Positions 24,755-34,125 of a stretch of DNA of 64,000 nt are shown in pieces. This DNA comes from Pseudomonas sp. GOM6. Its GTDB lineage: Bacteria > Pseudomonadota > Gammaproteobacteria > Pseudomonadales > Pseudomonadaceae. The position numbers and the translations under genes were made by a program. Where the stretch lies: assembly GCF_029537485.1 (NCBI RefSeq), contig NZ_JARPUS010000003.1:124001-188000 (forward strand), written 5' to 3'. Within the stretch, counting starts at the first letter, position 1. Every line of letters begins with the position of its first letter. Below the pieces are notes generated by a model. That model ran no database searches and was not told the DNA's origin. It worked only from the letters and a program-made list of their open reading frames with translations.

Positions 24755-27031
24755 TCATAGATTGCGATAGCGGTTCATGTCCAGCACACCCGCCTCCACC
24801 GGCTCGGTTTCGCGGATATAGGCCGACAGATCGTGGAAGTAGCGCCAGAATTCCGGATGACTGCGGCGAATGCCCCAGCGCTCCACAACCTTGTCGAAGG
24901 CAGCCTGGTCACGCACCCGTTCCATCGCCGCGACGAATGCCGGCACCTCGTCGGCCCTGAGGCTGAACATGAAGTTCGGGTAGCTGGTGAGCACACCCGG
25001 ATAGACCGTCAGGGTGTCCAGGCCAGGCTGGTAGCGCAGCGACTCGCCCGTCATGAAGGCCACGTTGCTGTGCGCACGGTTGCGCAGCAGGCTGTAGACC
25101 TCGCGCCGGCCATCGGCTCGCTCGACGCGCAGCAGGGTAGCTTCAGGCAGCTGCTCGACCACCTTGAAACCGCTGGCCGGGCGACTGCTCAGCCGGCTAA
25201 GCGCCTGCTCGGCATTCGCCAGGTCGCTCGGCAAATCCGCCCGATGGCACTCGGCATCCCTGCAGCGATTGATCGGATCGGGCCGTGCATTGAGGCTGGC
25301 ATAGCGTGCCAGCAGCACCTGGGCAAAGGCCCCCTTGGCGCCCTGCTCCGGCAGGTCGATGCCGCTCGGCGTGTCGAAGTCGGCCTCGGTGTAGTCCAGC
25401 CACATCTTCAGCTTGCCGCTGTTCTGATACCAGTCGTCCAGGTAGGCCTGACGCGAGTCCGCCGGCAACAGGCGCAGGAAGTTCAGTTCGGCGCCGTTGC
25501 GGATCAGGTCGAAATACAAACGCGTCTGCGCCTGATGCGACACGTTGCCGTAGACATCGAAATTGACCACCAACTGATAGTAGGTGCGCTCCAGCAGCGG
25601 GTAGTCCATCAGCCACAAGGTCTGCGGCACCTCGCCGATCAGGCCTTTGCGCACCATGGCGCTGTCGTGGTGGCGGAAGATCGACAGTAGCGCGTTGTCG
25701 TTGCCGCTCCACAGCGTCGACCAGCCCGGCAGCGGCGCCTGCGCATAGGTCTCGCGGCGCAGATCCTCGTACTCGTTGCGCTTGTCGCGGTAGGAAGTCC
25801 ACAGGCCCAGCAGATCGCCGATATCGTCGAACTGCCCGGGCATGGCCAGCAGCGGCGTGGCCTGGGCGCGGTACTCGGCATCGGTGATGTAGAGGTCGTG
25901 CTGGGGGTCCTGGAACAGCGCCCAGAAATTGTCGCGGATCACGTCGGTGGCGATTTGCCCACGGCACACCGGGCCTCGGATGAAGGTGCGCACGAAGTAT
26001 TCGGCGTTATCCAGCATGAACTGGTAGCGCGCCTTTGCCGGAATGGCCTGGAAGGTCTCGAAGGGGTTGGCGCGGCGCTGGGCGCCGTAACCGGGCACGG
26101 CGTCCGCCGTCCAGTCACTGGCGTAGAACAGCTCGCGGGTACGCTTGAGCTTCTGCGCACTGAGCGGATAGGTGATGTGCGTCTTGTGCACGATCACGCC
26201 CTGGATCGGCCGCAGGCGGTAATAGAAGTCGCTGCCCGGATCGTCGTTGGGCCGGCGCGTGGCAATCGGATCGACCGGCTGGCCGCTGGGCGTACGCGAG
26301 CGCACCAGCTGGAAGAAGTGCCCTGCCTCGCCACCCTCGAAGTACAGATGAGCAAGGAACAGATGCTCATACAGCCAGCGATTGACCAGGCTCTCCCGCG
26401 AGCCAGGCGCATTGAGAAAGGTCTCCCAGTCAGCCACTTGCCTCTGCTCAGCGGGCGACGGCTGCAGCGCCTGCTCGTCCACCGCAGCGCCCTGTTGCAG
26501 CCAGCGCTGCAGGGTGGCGTATTCGGTGTCGCTGAGGCCGGCGACGGCAAAGGGCATGCCGGCGTGGGCGAACTTCCTGGCGTAGGCGTCGAACTCACCG
26601 GGCAACGGGCACTGGTTTTCGCGAGCGATATCGATGTCCAGCTCATCCGGCAACTTGGCGTTGGCGGCCGGTGGATTGCTGCGCCCCAGCTCAAGCATGC
26701 GCGCCAGCAGCGCAGCCTGCCCGGCCTGCGGCTCCAGCACGGAGAAAAAGCCCTTGTTGCGCCAGGCCGCTTCGCCATGGGCATCCATGAACAACTGCGT
26801 GGTCGGCTGCGCCTGGGTGCGCGTACCGTCGTACACCGGCGCCTTGCTGGCGCCGCGCAGCACACCTTCACCACTGCCCAGGTTGAGCTGACAAGGCGAG
26901 TCATAGCAGGCATGGCAGGCCACGCACTTGTCGGTCAGGATCGGCTGAACGTCACGAGTGTAAGAGACCGGCTCGGCAGCGAACAACGGCGCACACAGCA
27001 GCGTCAACGGGGCGAGGAAACGACGGGGCAT
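24755..27031 (-). CDS. cti: Fatty acid cis/trans isomerase
   Basis: This is a 758-residue periplasmic haem protein that converts cis- to trans-unsaturated fatty acids in membrane lipids, giving fast protection against solvents and heat in Pseudomonas. A signal peptide (MPRRFLAPLTLLCAPLFAAE) is followed by the c-type haem motif CVACHAC near residue 35. The start at 27031 follows AAGGA by 8 bases. Length and sequence (for example IQGVIVHKTHITYPL and FMFSLRADEVPAFV) fit Cti throughout. It is divergent from metH with 155 bp between them, as in P. aeruginosa but without the tse1-tsi1 pair found there. Confidence 0.95.
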   Translation of the reverse strand: MPRRFLAPLTLLCAPLFAAEPVSYTRDVQPILTDKCVACHACYDSPCQLNLGSGEGVLRGASKAPVYDGTRTQAQPTTQLFMDAHGEAAWRNKGFFSVLEPQAGQAALLARMLELGRSNPPAANAKLPDELDIDIARENQCPLPGEFDAYARKFAHAGMPFAVAGLSDTEYATLQRWLQQGAAVDEQALQPSPAEQRQVADWETFLNAPGSRESLVNRWLYEHLFLAHLYFEGGEAGHFFQLVRSRTPSGQPVDPIATRRPNDDPGSDFYYRLRPIQGVIVHKTHITYPLSAQKLKRTRELFYASDWTADAVPGYGAQRRANPFETFQAIPAKARYQFMLDNAEYFVRTFIRGPVCRGQIATDVIRDNFWALFQDPQHDLYITDAEYRAQATPLLAMPGQFDDIGDLLGLWTSYRDKRNEYEDLRRETYAQAPLPGWSTLWSGNDNALLSIFRHHDSAMVRKGLIGEVPQTLWLMDYPLLERTYYQLVVNFDVYGNVSHQAQTRLYFDLIRNGAELNFLRLLPADSRQAYLDDWYQNSGKLKMWLDYTEADFDTPSGIDLPEQGAKGAFAQVLLARYASLNARPDPINRCRDAECHRADLPSDLANAEQALSRLSSRPASGFKVVEQLPEATLLRVERADGRREVYSLLRNRAHSNVAFMTGESLRYQPGLDTLTVYPGVLTSYPNFMFSLRADEVPAFVAAMERVRDQAAFDKVVERWGIRRSHPEFWRYFHDLSAYIRETEPVEAGVLDMNRYRNL

Positions 27032-27186
27032 GGCAAAGTCCTTATGCAACGACGGGGCATTGTAAGGCTATGACAGCGAAAGGGCCCAATATGAGCCATT
27101 TTCATGCACAGACCGCAAACGTCTGAAAGGCTTGCAGCTTTGCTATTATTCGCGCCCTTTCTACATGCTCAACCCAGGTAGTCCCC

Positions 27187-30100
27187 ATGTCCGACCGCAG
27201 CGCCCGCCTCCAGGCCCTTCAGCAAGCCCTGAAAGAACGCATCCTGATCCTCGACGGCGGCATGGGCACCATGATCCAGAGCTACAAGCTGGAGGAAGAG
27301 CACTACCGTGGCGAGCGCTTCGCCGACTGGCCGAGCGACGTCAAGGGCAACAACGACCTGCTGCTGCTGACCCAGCCGCAGATCATCGCCGAGATCGAGA
27401 AGGCCTACCTGGATGCCGGCGCCGACATCCTGGAAACCAACACCTTCAACGCCACCCGCGTGTCCCAGGCCGACTACGGCATGGAAGAACTGACCTACGA
27501 GCTGAACGTGGCCGGCGCCCGTGTCGCCCGCCAGGTAGCCGATGCCAAGAGTCTGGAAACCCCGGACCGTCCGCGCTTCGTTGCCGGCGTGCTCGGCCCG
27601 ACCAGCCGCACCTGCTCGATCTCCCCGGACGTCAACGATCCCGGTTTCCGCAACGTCACCTTCGACGAACTGGTGGAGAACTACACGGAGGCCACTCGCG
27701 GCCTGATCGAGGGCGGCGCCGACCTGATCCTGATCGAGACCATCTTCGACACCCTCAACGCCAAGGCGGCGATCTTCGCCGTGCAACAGGTGTTCGACGA
27801 GGACAACGTCGAGCTGCCGATCATGATCTCCGGCACCATCACCGACGCCTCCGGCCGTACCCTGTCCGGCCAGACCACCGAGGCCTTCTGGAACTCGGTG
27901 GCGCATGCCAAGCCGATCTCCGTGGGCCTCAACTGCGCCCTCGGCGCCAAGGAACTGCGCCCGTACCTGGCGGAGCTTTCGGCCAAGGCCGGCACTCATG
28001 TGTCCGCCCACCCCAACGCCGGCCTGCCCAACGCCTTCGGCGAATACGATGAAACCCCGGCGCAGATGGCCGAGGTGGTCGAAGAATTCGCCGCATCGGG
28101 CCTCTTGAACATCATCGGCGGCTGCTGCGGCACCACCCCGCCGCATATCCAGGCGATCGCCGAGGCCGTGGCCAAGTACCCGCCGCGCGCAATCCCGGAC
28201 ATCCCCAAGGCCTGCCGCCTGTCCGGCCTGGAGCCGTTCACCATCGACCGCAACTCGCTGTTCGTGAACGTCGGCGAGCGCACCAACATCACCGGTAGCG
28301 CCAAGTTCGCCCGCCTGATCCGCGAGGAAAACTACACCGAAGCCTTGGAAGTCGCCCTGCAGCAGGTGGAAGCCGGCGCCCAGGTGATCGACATCAACAT
28401 GGACGAAGGGATGCTCGACTCCCAGGCGGCCATGGTGAAGTTCCTCAACCTGATCGCCTCCGAGCCGGACATCTCGCGCGTGCCGATCATGATCGACTCC
28501 TCCAAGTGGGAAGTGATCGAGGCCGGCCTCAAGTGCATCCAGGGCAAGGGCATCGTCAACTCGATCTCCATGAAGGAAGGCGTCGAGCAATTCAAGCACC
28601 ACGCCAAGCTGTGCAAGCGCTACGGCGCCGCCGTGGTGGTGATGGCCTTCGACGAAGTCGGCCAGGCCGACACCGCCGCGCGCAAGAAGGAAATCTGTAA
28701 GCGTTCCTACGACATCCTGGTCAACGAAGTGGGCTTCCCGCCGGAAGACATCATCTTCGACCCGAACATCTTCGCCGTGGCCACCGGCATCGAGGAACAC
28801 AACAACTACGCGGTGGACTTTATCGAGGCCTGCGCCTTCATCCGTGACGAGTTGCCCTACGCGCTGTCGTCCGGTGGCGTGTCCAACGTGTCCTTCTCGT
28901 TCCGTGGCAACAACCCGGTCCGCGAAGCGATCCACTCGGTGTTCCTCTACTACGCCATCCAGAACGGTCTCTCCATGGGCATCGTCAACGCCGGCCAGCT
29001 GGAGATCTACGACGAGATTCCCAAGGAGCTGCGCGACAAGGTCGAGGACGTGGTGCTCAACCGCACGCCGGGTGGCACCGACGCCCTGCTGGCCATCGCC
29101 GACAACTACCGGGGTGGTGGCGCCGTCAAAGAGGCCGAGGACGAGGAATGGCGTAGCTACCCGGTAGCCAAGCGCCTGGAACACGCGCTGGTCAAGGGCA
29201 TCACCGCCTTCATCGTCGAAGACACCGAGGAGTGCCGCCAGCAGTGCGCGCGCCCCATCGAGGTGATCGAAGGCCCGCTGATGAGCGGCATGAACGTGGT
29301 CGGCGACCTGTTCGGCTCGGGCAAGATGTTCCTCCCCCAGGTGGTCAAGTCCGCCCGCGTGATGAAACAGGCCGTGGCCCACCTGATCCCCTTCATCGAG
29401 GCGGAAAAAGGCGACAAGCCGGAAGCCAAGGGCAAGATCCTCATGGCCACCGTGAAGGGCGACGTGCACGACATCGGCAAAAACATCGTCGGCGTGGTGC
29501 TGGGTTGCAACGGCTACGACATCGTCGATCTGGGCGTGATGGTGCCGGCGGAGAAGATTCTCAAGACCGCCATCGAGGAAAAGTGCGACATCATCGGCCT
29601 GTCCGGGCTGATCACGCCGTCGCTGGACGAGATGGTGCACGTGGCCAAGGAGATGCAGCGTCAGGGCTTTACCCTGCCGCTGATGATCGGCGGCGCCACC
29701 ACATCCAAGGCACACACCGCGGTGAAGATCGAACCGCAGTACAGCAACGACGCGGTGGTCTACGTTACCGACGCCTCGCGCGCCGTGGGCGTGGCCACCC
29801 AGCTGCTGTCGAAAGAACTCAAAGCGGACTTCGTGCAGAAGACCCGCGACGAATACGTAGTGGTGCGCGAACGTACCGCCGCCCGCGCCTCGCGCACCGA
29901 GCGCCTGTCGTATGCCGAAGCCATCGCCAACAAGCTGGACTTCGACTGGTCCGGCTACGTGGCGCCCAAGCCGAGCTTCACCGGCGCGCAGGTGCTGGAC
30001 GACATCGACCTGCGCGAACTGGCCGAGTACATCGACTGGACGCCGTTCTTCATCTCCTGGGACCTGGCCGGCAAGTACCCGCGCATCCTCACCGACGAGA

Positions 30101-30897
30101 TCGTCGGCGAGGCCGCCACCAGCCTGTTCAACGATGCCCAGGCGATGCTCAACAAGCTGATCGACGAGAAGCTGATCAAGGCCCGCGCCGTCTTCGGCTT
30201 CTGGCCGGCCAACCAGGTGCGCCACGACGACATCGAAGTCTACGGCGACGACGGCAAACCCCTGGCCACCCTGCACCACCTGCGCCAGCAGACCATCAAG
30301 GCGGACAGCAAGCCAAACCTGTCGCTGGCCGACTTCGTCGCGCCCAAGGAAAGCGGCAAGACCGACTACGTCGGCGGCTTTATCACCACCGCCGGCATCG
30401 GCGCCGAGGAAGTGGCCAAGGCCTACGAGGCCAAGGGCGACGACTACAGCTCGATCATGGTCAAGGCCCTCGCCGATCGCCTGGCCGAGGCCTGCGCCGA
30501 GTGGCTGCACGAGCGCGTGCGCAAGGACTACTGGGGCTATGCCAAGGACGAGACCCTGGACAACGAGGCGCTGATCCGCGAGCAGTACGTCGGCATCCGC
30601 CCCGCGCCAGGCTACCCGGCCTGCCCGGACCACACCGAGAAGGCCACCCTATTCAAGCTGCTCGACCCCGAGGCCGACTACAACCAGGCTGGCAAGAGCG
30701 GTGTATTCCTCACCGAGCACTACGCCATGTTCCCGGCGGCGGCAGTGTCCGGCTGGTACTTCGCCCACCCCGAGGCGCAATACTTCGCCGTCGGCAAGGT
30801 CGATCAGGACCAGGTCGAGCAGTACAGCAAGCGCAAGGGTCAGGAACTGTCCGTGACCGAACGCTGGCTGGCGCCGAACCTGGGTTACGACGACTGA
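27187..30897 (+). CDS. metH: Cobalamin-dependent methionine synthase
   Basis: This is the full-length 1236-residue enzyme that transfers a methyl group from methyl-tetrahydrofolate to homocysteine. The homocysteine domain holds zinc ligands Cys250, Cys313 and Cys314 ([10 protein letters not shown]). The pterin domain begins near [13 protein letters not shown] (~residue 358). The B12 domain has the axial His761 in [11 protein letters not shown]. The reactivation domain has the S-adenosylmethionine motif RPAPGY at 1138-1143. AGGTAG precedes the ATG. No cobalamin riboswitch is visible in the 155-bp upstream region. The codon bias is strong, which creates a long spurious antisense frame. Confidence 0.98.
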   Translation: MSDRSARLQALQQALKERILILDGGMGTMIQSYKLEEEHYRGERFADWPSDVKGNNDLLLLTQPQIIAEIEKAYLDAGADILETNTFNATRVSQADYGMEELTYELNVAGARVARQVADAKSLETPDRPRFVAGVLGPTSRTCSISPDVNDPGFRNVTFDELVENYTEATRGLIEGGADLILIETIFDTLNAKAAIFAVQQVFDEDNVELPIMISGTITDASGRTLSGQTTEAFWNSVAHAKPISVGLNCALGAKELRPYLAELSAKAGTHVSAHPNAGLPNAFGEYDETPAQMAEVVEEFAASGLLNIIGGCCGTTPPHIQAIAEAVAKYPPRAIPDIPKACRLSGLEPFTIDRNSLFVNVGERTNITGSAKFARLIREENYTEALEVALQQVEAGAQVIDINMDEGMLDSQAAMVKFLNLIASEPDISRVPIMIDSSKWEVIEAGLKCIQGKGIVNSISMKEGVEQFKHHAKLCKRYGAAVVVMAFDEVGQADTAARKKEICKRSYDILVNEVGFPPEDIIFDPNIFAVATGIEEHNNYAVDFIEACAFIRDELPYALSSGGVSNVSFSFRGNNPVREAIHSVFLYYAIQNGLSMGIVNAGQLEIYDEIPKELRDKVEDVVLNRTPGGTDALLAIADNYRGGGAVKEAEDEEWRSYPVAKRLEHALVKGITAFIVEDTEECRQQCARPIEVIEGPLMSGMNVVGDLFGSGKMFLPQVVKSARVMKQAVAHLIPFIEAEKGDKPEAKGKILMATVKGDVHDIGKNIVGVVLGCNGYDIVDLGVMVPAEKILKTAIEEKCDIIGLSGLITPSLDEMVHVAKEMQRQGFTLPLMIGGATTSKAHTAVKIEPQYSNDAVVYVTDASRAVGVATQLLSKELKADFVQKTRDEYVVVRERTAARASRTERLSYAEAIANKLDFDWSGYVAPKPSFTGAQVLDDIDLRELAEYIDWTPFFISWDLAGKYPRILTDEIVGEAATSLFNDAQAMLNKLIDEKLIKARAVFGFWPANQVRHDDIEVYGDDGKPLATLHHLRQQTIKADSKPNLSLADFVAPKESGKTDYVGGFITTAGIGAEEVAKAYEAKGDDYSSIMVKALADRLAEACAEWLHERVRKDYWGYAKDETLDNEALIREQYVGIRPAPGYPACPDHTEKATLFKLLDPEADYNQAGKSGVFLTEHYAMFPAAAVSGWYFAHPEAQYFAVGKVDQDQVEQYSKRKGQELSVTERWLAPNLGYDD

Positions 30898-30955
30898 CTC
30901 TGTACACGTTGCAAGTAGATAAATCTCTTACTCGCTTCAAAGAAGGCCATTACAG

Positions 30956-31775
30956 ATGACTGATAGGACTGCACAACCTACTTGTTTTGTTATCCAGGCC
31001 TTCGACAGCGGCACCTATGACCGCAGATATAGCGAGACAATAAAACCCGCCCTCATAAAAGCAGGTGTGGAGCCTCAAAGAGCCGATGAAATTCTCGGCT
31101 TGAATCCCATAATTGAGAAGATCGAAAGCGCTATAGAGCTTGCATCAATATGCATAGCCGAAGTTAGCGAAGATAACCCCAATGTCTGGCTAGAGTTGGG
31201 CTACGCTCTAGCACTCAACAGACCCACAGTAATTCTTTGCGACAAGTCCAAGCGTTCAAGACTGCCTTTTCGACATCCAACACAGACCAATAATCTTCTA
31301 TCGTACTGATTCAAAAAGCGGATTCGAAGAACTAGAACAAAGCATAATTAAATGGATTCAAAATGAGCTTGCATCGTCTGCACGAACAGGCGCAACAAAA
31401 CTTCTAAAAGAAGGCGCCGAAGCACAGACCGACCTAGAAGACTACGAAGTTGCGATCTTATCTTCAACATTTGAGTTCTGGCCAACTGCAGATGGCTGCA
31501 TCAGCCACTGGCAGCTAGGAAATAGTCTAAAGAGCTTAGGATTCACTGAAATAGCACTTCCTCTTGGAGTTACCAGCCTTATAGAGAAAGGGCTAATTAC
31601 CGAAGAACTTCGAGTAGACCACTCATACAACGGAGAAGAGTACAAGGCCTACTTCATAACAAACCTTGGAATTCAATGGATCCACAAGAACAAAGACTCC
31701 CTAGTAGTCAGAAATAAGACCGCTCCATCAACGGCACCTTCCTATGACTCCTTCGACGACGAAATACCATTCTGA
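30956..31775 (+). pseudogene. TIR/deoxyribosyltransferase-like nucleotide-binding protein with winged-helix tail, frameshifted
   Basis: The first frame gives 117 residues (CFVIQAFDSGTYDRRYSETI; NPNVWLELGYALALNRP with Glu80; VILCDKSKRSRLPF) and stops at 31309. At the four-T run 31267-31270 the next frame continues the family sequence as DIQHRPIIFYRTDSKSGFEE, through a winged-helix-like domain (HWQLGNSLKSLGFTEIALP, SLIEKGLITEE), to a stop at 31773-31775. Deleting one T gives a 272-residue protein. The N-domain resembles the TIR-like/nucleoside 2-deoxyribosyltransferase fold found in nucleotide-sensing and anti-phage proteins. The region is much richer in A and T than its neighbours, with AGA and ATA codons, which suggests recent transfer. 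It sits between metH and pnuC. A sequencing error would also explain the shift. Confidence 0.75.
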
Positions 31776-31783
31776 GCCGTTGA

Positions 31784-32347
31784 ATGTCTCCTATTGAAAT
31801 CATCGCCTCCGCCCTTGGCATCACCTCCGTGTGGCTCACCGTGCGGCAGAACAAGCTGTGCTGGCCCATCGGCCTGGTCATGGTGCTGCTTTATGCCTGG
31901 TTCTTCTTCGATGCCAAGCTCTACTCGCTGGTGCTGCTGCACGGCGTGTTCGCCGCCATGCAGCTGTATGGCTGGTGGCAGTGGAACCAGGGCGTGGACG
32001 ACAGCGGCCAACGCCCGGTCAGCTCGGCCACGCGCCTGGAAATCAGCGTCGGCCTGAGTGCTGCGGCATGCGTTGGCCTGGCCCTGGGACTGACCATGTC
32101 CAGCCTGACCGAGGCTGCCTATCCCTGGATGGATGCCCAGCTCACCGCCTTCAGCCTGCTCGCCCAGCTGTGGATGGCGCTCAAGCGCTGGCAGTGCTGG
32201 CTGCTGTGGGTCGTGGTCGACGTGCTCTATGTCGCCTTCTTCGCCTTCCAGAGCTACTGGCTGACCGCCGGCCTGTACGGCGTATTCATCGCCCTGGCCC
32301 TGCTCGGCCTGCGCGAATGGCGGGCCTCGCGGACGGCGAACGCATGA
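31784..32347 (+). CDS. pnuC: Nicotinamide riboside transporter PnuC
   Basis: This is a 187-residue membrane protein with seven hydrophobic segments and the tryptophan-rich PnuC motifs LYAWFFFDAKLYSLVLLHGV and LYGWWQWNQG, plus CWLLWVVVDVLYVAFFAFQ near the end. It imports nicotinamide riboside by facilitated diffusion; phosphorylation inside the cell traps it. The downstream kinase gene overlaps its stop by four bases, which supports this role. Its own ribosome site is weak, and its start lies only 8 bp after the stop of the frameshifted TIR-like gene. Confidence 0.92.
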   Translation: MSPIEIIASALGITSVWLTVRQNKLCWPIGLVMVLLYAWFFFDAKLYSLVLLHGVFAAMQLYGWWQWNQGVDDSGQRPVSSATRLEISVGLSAAACVGLALGLTMSSLTEAAYPWMDAQLTAFSLLAQLWMALKRWQCWLLWVVVDVLYVAFFAFQSYWLTAGLYGVFIALALLGLREWRASRTANA

Positions 32348-32865
32348 AGGTCGTGGTGCTGACCGGCCCCGAGTCGAGCGGCAAGACCTTCCTCGCCGAA
32401 CGCCTGCAGCGGCGCTTCGGCGGCCTGGTGGTGGGCGAATATGTGCGCCACTTTATCGACCGCGAGCAGCGTGACACCTGCCTGGCCGATATCCCCGCCA
32501 TCGCCCGTGGCCAGCTCGAATGGGAAGACGCCGCCCGCGCCCGGGCGCCCGAACTGCTGATCCTCGATACCCACCTGCTGAGCAATATCCTCTGGAGCCG
32601 CACCCTGTTCGGCACCTGCCCTGACTGGTTGGAACCCGCACTGCAACAGCGCCATTACGACCTGCACCTGCTGCTGTCGCCGGAAGGCGTAGCGTGGGAT
32701 GACGATGGCCAACGCTGCCAGCCGGATCTGGCCGAGCGCCTGCACTTTCACCACAGTTGCCAGGCCTGGTTACAGCAGCACAGCCGGCACTGGCTGGAGA
32801 TCGGCGGGGATTGGCGCGAGCGCGAAGCTGCTGCTCTGGCCGCGGTAGGCCGTCTGCTCGACTAA
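32344..32865 (+). CDS. NadR-like nicotinamide riboside kinase
   Basis: This is a 173-residue P-loop kinase with GPESSGKT at residues 8-15 and Walker-B-like LLILDTHLLSNILW. It corresponds to the C-terminal ribosylnicotinamide kinase (AAA_28) part of NadR, without the helix-turn-helix and adenylyltransferase parts. It phosphorylates nicotinamide riboside to NMN for NAD salvage. Its ATG overlaps the TGA of pnuC, so transport and phosphorylation are coupled at translation. Confidence 0.88.
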   Translation: MKVVVLTGPESSGKTFLAERLQRRFGGLVVGEYVRHFIDREQRDTCLADIPAIARGQLEWEDAARARAPELLILDTHLLSNILWSRTLFGTCPDWLEPALQQRHYDLHLLLSPEGVAWDDDGQRCQPDLAERLHFHHSCQAWLQQHSRHWLEIGGDWREREAAALAAVGRLLD

Positions 32866-32941
32866 AAACATCGAACTCCTGCATCAGCGTCGTGCTCGAA
32901 GGCTTACGGAGCCGATCCGGCTCATGCCACGGAGCTACCAC

Positions 32942-33274
32942 ATGTATACGCACAGACTCGCAGTACTGGCGCTGATGGGCACCCTCGCCGCCTGCTCGAC
33001 CATGGAAAACCCCGTTGACTACGTGATCTACAGCGAAGAGCCGCTGGTGCAGAACGTGCGCGACGGCATGACCAAGGAAGACGTGCTCACCATTGCCGGC
33101 CCGCCCTCCTCGGAAGTCCAAAACACCGTCGAGCCGGGCACCTGCAACAACTACATCCTGACCGAGGAAGGCAAGCAGCAGCCCTACTACGTCAACTTCG
33201 GCAGCGACGGTCTGGTCAAAGGCAAGGGCTTCATGACCTGCGAGGATCACCAGAACAACAAGCGCCGGCTCTAA
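32942..33274 (+). CDS. osmE: Osmotically inducible lipoprotein OsmE
   Basis: This is a 110-residue small outer-membrane lipoprotein of the SmpA/OmlA fold. The lipobox LAAC lies near residue 18 in MGTLAACSTMENP. The NPVDYV...EPLV.NV..GMTK..VL...G.PS pattern and GTCNNYILTEEGKQQPYYV match OsmE. The start at 32942 has GGAG seven bases upstream; an in-frame ATG 18 bp earlier lacks a site. It is a stand-alone gene ended by a strong hairpin. In Escherichia coli osmE responds to osmolarity; whether this holds here is not visible. Confidence 0.88.
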   Translation: MYTHRLAVLALMGTLAACSTMENPVDYVIYSEEPLVQNVRDGMTKEDVLTIAGPPSSEVQNTVEPGTCNNYILTEEGKQQPYYVNFGSDGLVKGKGFMTCEDHQNNKRRL

Positions 33275-33299
33275 GCACGCGCTTTAACCTCGCCCAAAG

Positions 33300-33335
33300 A
33301 AAAAGGCCATCCCCCAAGAGAGGGATGGCCTTTTC
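33300..33335. terminator. Bidirectional terminator between osmE and dcd
   Basis: AAAAGGCCATCCC and GGGATGGCCTTTT form a 13-bp stem around an eight-base loop, with T/A runs on both sides, between convergent genes. Confidence 0.9.
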
Positions 33336-33350
33336 AGATCTGAACCGCGA

Positions 33351-33917
33351 TCAGGCTTTCGGCAGGGTAACGCCGGTCTGGCCCTGGTACTTGCCGCCAC
33401 GGTCGCGATAAGACACTTCGCAGGCTTCGTCGGACTGCAGGAACAGCATCTGCGCCACACCCTCGTGGGCATAGATCTTCGCCGGCAGGTTGGTGGTGTT
33501 GGAGAACTCCAGGGTCACGTGGCCCTCCCACTCCGGCTCCAGCGGGGTGACGTTGACGATGATGCCGCAGCGCGCGTAGGTGCTCTTGCCCAGGCAGATG
33601 GTCAGCACGTCACGCGGAATGCGGAAGTACTCGACAGTGCGGGCCAGGGCGAAGGAGTTCGGCGGGATGATGCAGACATCGCTGTTGATGTCGACGAAGC
33701 TCTTCTCGTCGAAGTTCTTCGGGTCGACCACCGCCGAGTGGATATTGGTGAACACCTTGAATTCGGCAGCGCAGCGCACGTCGTAGCCGTAGCTGGAAAC
33801 GCCGTAGGAGATCACCCGGCTGTCGTCGGCGCCACGGATCTGGCGCTCGACGAAGGGCTCGATCATCCCGTGTTCCTGGGCCATGCGGCGAATCCACTTG
33901 TCCGATTTGATGCTCAT
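33351..33917 (-). CDS. dcd: dCTP deaminase
   Basis: This is a 188-residue enzyme of the dUTPase fold that converts dCTP to dUTP for thymidylate synthesis. The family start [32 protein letters not shown], the substrate motif [11 protein letters not shown] and the catalytic Glu in [11 protein letters not shown] are all present. AGGA lies 8 bases before the ATG at 33917. It is separated from apbC, on the same strand, by about 200 bp that hold a palindromic element. Confidence 0.97.
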   Translation of the reverse strand: MSIKSDKWIRRMAQEHGMIEPFVERQIRGADDSRVISYGVSSYGYDVRCAAEFKVFTNIHSAVVDPKNFDEKSFVDINSDVCIIPPNSFALARTVEYFRIPRDVLTICLGKSTYARCGIIVNVTPLEPEWEGHVTLEFSNTTNLPAKIYAHEGVAQMLFLQSDEACEVSYRDRGGKYQGQTGVTLPKA

Positions 33918-34022
33918 GGCGGGCGTCCTGAAGCTGGTGGTTGAAAAATGATCGCGCATCTTACCGGGAGGCAGGGTGCGGTTCAAAGGCCCCTCAATAA
34001 ATCCACGACCCGGGGAGCTAGA

Positions 34023-34107
34023 GCCAGGCTAGGCGGCAAAGGACCGAGGGCGCGGAGTTTACTGCAGTAAATGAGCAGCCCGAGGTCTTTTGCCAACAAC
34101 GCCTGGC
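34023..34107. repeat. Imperfect palindromic intergenic element between dcd and apbC
   Basis: An 85-bp palindrome: GCCAGGC (34023-34029) pairs with GCCTGGC (34101-34107), GGCAAAGGACC (34035-34045) pairs with GGTCTTTTGCC (34084-34094) apart from one mismatch, and the centre holds the perfect palindrome TTTACTGCAGTAAA (34058-34071). It would fold into a long hairpin downstream of apbC. Similar TTTAC...GTAAATGAGCA elements recur between Pseudomonas genes, from memory. Confidence 0.6.
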
Positions 34108-34125
34108 CGACGCGCAGCCTGGTCG

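Noticed and set aside
27032-27186. Possible cobalamin riboswitch before metH
   Set aside because: The 155-bp region is too short and shows no B12-box-like sequence; none is claimed.
27169-30633. A 1154-codon open frame antisense to metH
   Set aside because: It mirrors the strong GC-rich codon bias of metH, is composed of low-complexity His/Val/Gly/Asp-rich sequence and has no recognisable domain or ribosome site.
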